A stretch of 8,523 nucleotides of DNA from CAUZRD01 sp963582255 (GTDB lineage: Bacteria > Pseudomonadota > Alphaproteobacteria > Rhizobiales > TMED25). The notes below the pieces were generated by a model. It searched no databases, had not been told where the DNA came from, and was given only the letters and a program-made list of their open reading frames with translations. Made by a program: the position numbers and the translations under genes. The DNA lies in the NCBI GenBank assembly GCA_963582255.1, contig CAUZRD010000086.1, forward strand, positions 1-8,523, given 5' to 3'. Of this stretch, positions 6,057 through 8,523 are shown in pieces; the first letter of the stretch is position 1; each line of letters opens with the position of its first letter.

Positions 6057-6094
6057 ATGCTACCCCAAAAACTTAAACGAGGATCAACCGACCA

Positions 6095-6871
6095 ATGAAC
6101 AATCAGGTCGTGAAATACGAAAAGTTGGACGCGGTTTCAATCATCAGGATGGACCGTCCTGAGGCAATGAATTCTCTCAATGCACAGCTACGCTGCGAGC
6201 TGAGAGCCGCGATCGAGACAGCAGGCTCAGATGCTTCTGTTAGAGCGATAGTATTGACCGGTACTGGCCGCTGTTTCTGCGCAGGTGCCGATCTAAAAAC
6301 GAAAACAACTGATCTCGACGTCGAACAAACCTTGCAAACAGAGTACCGGCCCATATTCGAGGCCATCGCCGAAATGCGCCAACCTGTTATTTGCGCCATC
6401 AATGGATCAGCTGCTGGTATAGGACTCTCGCTCGCTCTGGCGTGCGACCTGCTGATAATGGCACAAGATGCATTTATGCTATCACCGTTTACGAATATTT
6501 CTCTCGTTCCCGATGGCGGGCTGAGCTGGTACCTTGTTCACCAGCTGGGATATCGCCGAGCGTTTCAGCTCAGCATAGAATCAGAGCGCATCAGCGCCGA
6601 GCGCTGCGTGCAGCTTGGTTTAGCCAACAGGACAGTATCGGCGGAAACACTCATGGAAGAAACGCTTAAATGGGCTATTCGCCTCGCCGAGCGAGCCCCC
6701 CTGTCGATGGCAGCTACCAAGAAAACAATGCGTTTTTCCGCTACCAACGATTGGGCACATACGTTTGATATAGAGGCATCAGAGCAAAAAACTTTGCGCG
6801 CAAGCGCGGATCACGCCGCCGGGGTTGCGGCTTTTCTCGAAAAACGCAACACCAAATTTGAAGGCCGATAG
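6095..6871 (+). CDS. Crotonase-superfamily enoyl-CoA isomerase/hydratase (PaaG-like active site)
   Basis: Crotonase-fold enzymes act on CoA thioesters in the cytoplasm, stabilising an enolate in an oxyanion hole. The 258-residue length is normal. The N-terminal substrate loop is DRPEAMNSLN (20-29); oxyanion-hole segments are GRCFCAGADL (58-67) and NGSAAGIGLSLALACD (103-118). The two Glu of classical enoyl-CoA hydratase (Glu144 and Glu164 of the rat enzyme) align with Ser112 and Phe132, so simple syn-hydration is unlikely. Instead SLVPDGG supplies Asp140 at the place of the catalytic Asp of PaaG-type isomerases, which shift double bonds or open an epoxyacyl-CoA to an oxepin. I therefore favour a delta3-delta2-type or ring isomerase over a hydratase. 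A GAGGA lies eleven bases before the ATG. The next gene begins nine bases after the stop codon, so this leads a probable operon with the CatC-like and CMD-like genes. Confidence 0.85.
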   Translation: MNNQVVKYEKLDAVSIIRMDRPEAMNSLNAQLRCELRAAIETAGSDASVRAIVLTGTGRCFCAGADLKTKTTDLDVEQTLQTEYRPIFEAIAEMRQPVICAINGSAAGIGLSLALACDLLIMAQDAFMLSPFTNISLVPDGGLSWYLVHQLGYRRAFQLSIESERISAERCVQLGLANRTVSAETLMEETLKWAIRLAERAPLSMAATKKTMRFSATNDWAHTFDIEASEQKTLRASADHAAGVAAFLEKRNTKFEGR

Positions 6872-6880
6872 GAGAAAACT

Positions 6881-7192
6881 ATGCAGTTTATGGCTAAAAT
6901 TATTCTACACCTACCAGGAGACTGGTCGAAAGAAAAGCTTGAGAAGATGAACATGACCGAGCGAGCGCGAAGCGTTCAGTTCGTGAAAGAAGGAAAGCTC
7001 AGACGCATTTATCGGATTGTAGGACTGCGCGGCAACTTTAGCATCTGGGAGGCAGAGACGCTTGAAGCGCTACATGAGATTTTAACTTCCCTCCCACTAC
7101 ATCCCTACATGGACATTGAGATTTATCCAATCATCAAGCATACCACAACGCAGGCTTGGGAGGCCGAGCACGATACAATGCCACCATTTTAA
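6881..7192 (+). CDS. Muconolactone delta-isomerase-like small protein
   Basis: The 103-residue product resembles CatC, the small decameric isomerase that converts muconolactone to 3-oxoadipate enol-lactone in catechol breakdown. Alignment by eye keeps the spacing and several family residues: the LP after the first strand (11-12), Glu27, the block EGKLRRIYRIVG (37-48), N-x-S (52-54), LPLHPYMDIE (71-80) and His87. Differences from true CatC include Tyr44 for the usual Trp, Arg50 where CatC has Tyr, and HTTTQ in place of HPSSI, so it is probably a divergent member with another substrate. GGAG lies about seven bases before the ATG. Only nine bases separate it from the isomerase gene upstream, implying cotranscription. 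No catA or catB is nearby, so assignment to the beta-ketoadipate pathway is not supported. Confidence 0.7.
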   Translation: MQFMAKIILHLPGDWSKEKLEKMNMTERARSVQFVKEGKLRRIYRIVGLRGNFSIWEAETLEALHEILTSLPLHPYMDIEIYPIIKHTTTQAWEAEHDTMPPF

Positions 7193-7257
7193 TATCTCCT
7201 GCCAACTCTAGCCCAATATCAACACACCAAAAACGAAAATAAATCGGGGAGGATAAT

Positions 7258-7905
7258 ATGAGCACAGCCAAAATAAAGACCGACGCGCAGGTCCAATGCA
7301 CTGTCCTTCCAGATCGTATGCCCGCACTTCCACCGGAGGCAATGACTGAACAGCAACGACTGGTGGCCACAGAGATTGCCTCGGGCCCTCGCGGCAAAGT
7401 CGAGGGACCTTATTGGCCGATTCTCAGAAGCCCCGGCTTTGCCTCCTCAATCCAAAATGTCGGCGCCTATTTCCGCTACAACTGTGGTCTTGAGCGCAAG
7501 ATTAACGAAATGACAGCGTTGATGGCCGCCCGGACATGGAGCCAGCAATTCGTCTGGGATGTCCATATCCTGCAAGCACTTGAGGCCGGGCTTTCGCACG
7601 ATGTTGCCATAGCCCTTGCCGAAGGTCGTCGGCCGACTGATATGGCGGCCGACGAAATTGTACTGTGGGACTTCGTGTCTGAGCTTATCGCCACCAAAGG
7701 TGTTAGCGATCCAACCTATGAGCGGGCCGTTAAAGCATTCGGTGAAAGCGGCGTCATAGATATTCTAGGAATCACTGGGTATTACTCTACCCTGTCCATG
7801 ATCATGAATGTTGCACGCACTGACCTACTCGACGATAGGCCTCTTCCAATCGATGCCCTACCTTTGCGGCTTCACTCACAGACTGCTAACCCGCTGCGTA
7901 GCTGA
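7258..7905 (+). CDS. Carboxymuconolactone decarboxylase (CMD) family protein
   Basis: The 215-residue helical protein belongs to the CMD/AhpD-like family. Recognisable parts are YWPILRSPGFASSIQNVGAY (52-71), Glu84, RTWSQQFVWDVHILQALEAG (92-111) with His103, EGRRPTD (122-128), DPTYERAV (151-158) and GITGYYSTLSMIMN (171-184). The only cysteines (14 and 76) are far apart, so there is no CxxC and a peroxiredoxin-type AhpD role is unlikely; decarboxylation or a related lactone or ring reaction fits better. Authentic PcaC is shorter (about 130 residues); this longer form is common among uncharacterised paralogues. A strong GGGGAGGA precedes the ATG. The 65-base gap after the CatC-like gene shows no terminator, so the three genes 6095-7905 are probably one operon. 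It ends 33 bases before the convergent NIPSNAP gene. The substrate is unknown. Confidence 0.75.
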   Translation: MSTAKIKTDAQVQCTVLPDRMPALPPEAMTEQQRLVATEIASGPRGKVEGPYWPILRSPGFASSIQNVGAYFRYNCGLERKINEMTALMAARTWSQQFVWDVHILQALEAGLSHDVAIALAEGRRPTDMAADEIVLWDFVSELIATKGVSDPTYERAVKAFGESGVIDILGITGYYSTLSMIMNVARTDLLDDRPLPIDALPLRLHSQTANPLRS

Positions 7906-7938
7906 CACGCGCTCAGCAACCAAAGGGAACCTCTGCCA

Positions 7939-8271
7939 TCAGGCCGTAGCCGGCCCTTTCTCTGGGTCAAAGAATGGAGTAGGCACGAGAAGCCTGCTCT
8001 CCTGCGATACAATCTTGTCGCGGTTCTTCGGGAGATAAGCTTGCCAGCCAGGCGATTTTACAAGCTCTGCGCGCCGCCGCGCACGATCTTCAAAGCTGTC
8101 ATATCCCCACATATGAATTACCAGATTAAGCGGCCCAAACTCAGTGGTGTAGTAACCAACCAAATTGCCCAGAATGGGCAGCTGAACCGGCAGGCCATGT
8201 TCCTCATATATTTTGAGAAACTGGGCTGCAGCACCAGGCCTGAGTGTATAGGTTCTCTGTTCGACGATCAT
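7939..8271 (-). CDS. NIPSNAP family protein
   Basis: From the ATG at 8271 the product has 110 residues and the NIPSNAP pattern, a small dimeric alpha-beta-barrel fold: MIVEQRTYTLRPG (1-13), LGNLVGYYTTEFGPLN (34-49), HMWGYDSFEDRARRRAEL (53-70), a Trp at 76 and a C-terminal LLVP (94-97). Bacterial members often sit in catabolic clusters, but no general enzymatic activity is established. The frame is open upstream to 8334 (131 residues), but the extra 21 residues have no family character, and AAGGAG lies six bases before the inner ATG, so 8271 is the likely start. The gene converges on the CMD gene, their stops 33 bases apart, and is transcribed from its own upstream region. Proximity to the CMD and CatC-like genes suggests, without proving, a related role. 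Confidence 0.75.
   Translation of the reverse strand: MIVEQRTYTLRPGAAAQFLKIYEEHGLPVQLPILGNLVGYYTTEFGPLNLVIHMWGYDSFEDRARRRAELVKSPGWQAYLPKNRDKIVSQESRLLVPTPFFDPEKGPATA
7942..7959 (+). terminator. Weak hairpin after the CMD gene
   Basis: GGCCG-TAGC-CGGCC (7942-7955) forms a five-pair GC-rich stem with a four-base loop, followed by CTTT on the plus strand. It lies 36 bases after the CMD stop codon and could end the plus-strand operon, but it also encodes the C-terminal residues of the convergent NIPSNAP gene and the T-run is short. Confidence 0.3.
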
Positions 8272-8277
8272 CCTCTT

Positions 8278-8283
8278 CTCCTT
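8278..8283 (-). promoter_or_regulatory. Ribosome binding site deciding the NIPSNAP start
   Basis: The minus strand reads AAGGAGAAGAGGATG: a full AAGGAG six bases before the ATG at 8271. It fixes the 110-residue start over the longer open frame beginning at 8334. Confidence 0.7.
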
Positions 8284-8523
8284 TGCTACATTGCTGATTA
8301 GCGAGCTCATTGCCCTTCCAGCTTGCCTCATCACATTGCTAATAATTTTGGTTGCTCTTGGCTGATATTATCCGAAGATGCCATAGTGAGATGAGATCGC
8401 TGTCGCATGAGGTCTCCACCTAAAGCCTGAGAAAGCCAGGGATTTCAGTCTCTCTCACAATTTCCACCCACAAACTAGCTTGGCATTGGGCGTATAAATG
8501 GGTCCCTTTGCAACTAATCTCGA
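8284..8523. other. Region upstream of the NIPSNAP gene, no gene seen
   Basis: I recognise no coding sequence. A minus-strand GATAAT (plus 8367-8372) could be a -10 element for the NIPSNAP gene, but no fitting -35 was found. Two minus-strand frames enter from the window edge (one stops at 8455), neither with recognisable protein sequence, so the tail of an upstream gene cannot be ruled out. Confidence 0.35.

Noticed and set aside
6881..7905. Beta-ketoadipate pathway genes catC and pcaC
   Set aside because: The proteins are family-level matches only, diverge at characteristic positions, and no catA, catB, pcaB or pcaD gene accompanies them here.
7258..7905. AhpD-type alkylhydroperoxidase
   Set aside because: The two cysteines (14 and 76) do not form the CxxC redox motif.
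8272..8334. 21-residue N-terminal extension of the NIPSNAP protein
   Set aside because: A full AAGGAG lies before the inner ATG, and the extension has no family character.

Overview
The window looks like chromosomal DNA of a proteobacterium, most likely an alphaproteobacterium. This rests mainly on the fabA-fabB pair. The FabB fragment has the alphaproteobacterial wording in its N-terminal half (MRRVVVTGLGIVSSIGNN, then GPFAVPKAM and IKGINYSISSA). FabA ends in the similar AKDLRVGLF. Genus cannot be assigned from sequence alone. Base composition appears fairly balanced, and I see no rRNA, tRNA, CRISPR array, transposase or phage gene.

Layout. (1) Positions 1-1065, minus strand: fabA followed by fabB, the anaerobic-type unsaturated fatty acid branch. 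fabB is cut by the window edge just before its catalytic Cys. A cluster of ACTAGT half-sites lies immediately upstream of fabA. (2) About 1127-1853: a long stretch with no convincing gene. (3) 1854-2396, plus: a periplasmic PCu(A)C-type copper chaperone with a complete H-x10-M-x21-H-x-M site and a His-rich tail. (4) 2414-4685, minus: a two-gene overlapping unit with an FMN-dependent alpha-hydroxy-acid oxidase/dehydrogenase upstream of a tandem MaoC-type hydratase. (5) 4854-5798, plus, divergent from (4): an exported DUF4350-like protein. The shared upstream region carries a TCTAGT-N3-ACTAGA dyad resembling the sites in front of fabA. (6) 6095-7905, plus: a probable operon of a crotonase-fold enoyl-CoA isomerase/hydratase, a muconolactone-isomerase-like small protein and a carboxymuconolactone-decarboxylase-like protein. 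(7) 7939-8271, minus: a convergent NIPSNAP-family protein.

How the genes may work together (inference). Regions 4-7 collect families typical of acyl-CoA, hydroxy-acid and ring-lactone catabolism, without the neighbours that would define a textbook pathway: there is no catA/catB, pcaB, CoA ligase or thiolase in view. They could be an accessory degradation locus for an unknown substrate. The most interesting signal is regulatory. The same 15-bp dyad architecture, [A/T]CTAGT-N3-ACTAG[A/T], sits upstream of fabA and in the oxidase/DUF4350 divergent region. It has the GT-N3-AC core seen in operators of FadR-subfamily GntR regulators. Several enzymes also carry substitutions at family-defining catalytic positions: Arg to Leu in the FMN enzyme, Asp to Asn in the second MaoC domain, and both hydratase Glu lost in the crotonase.
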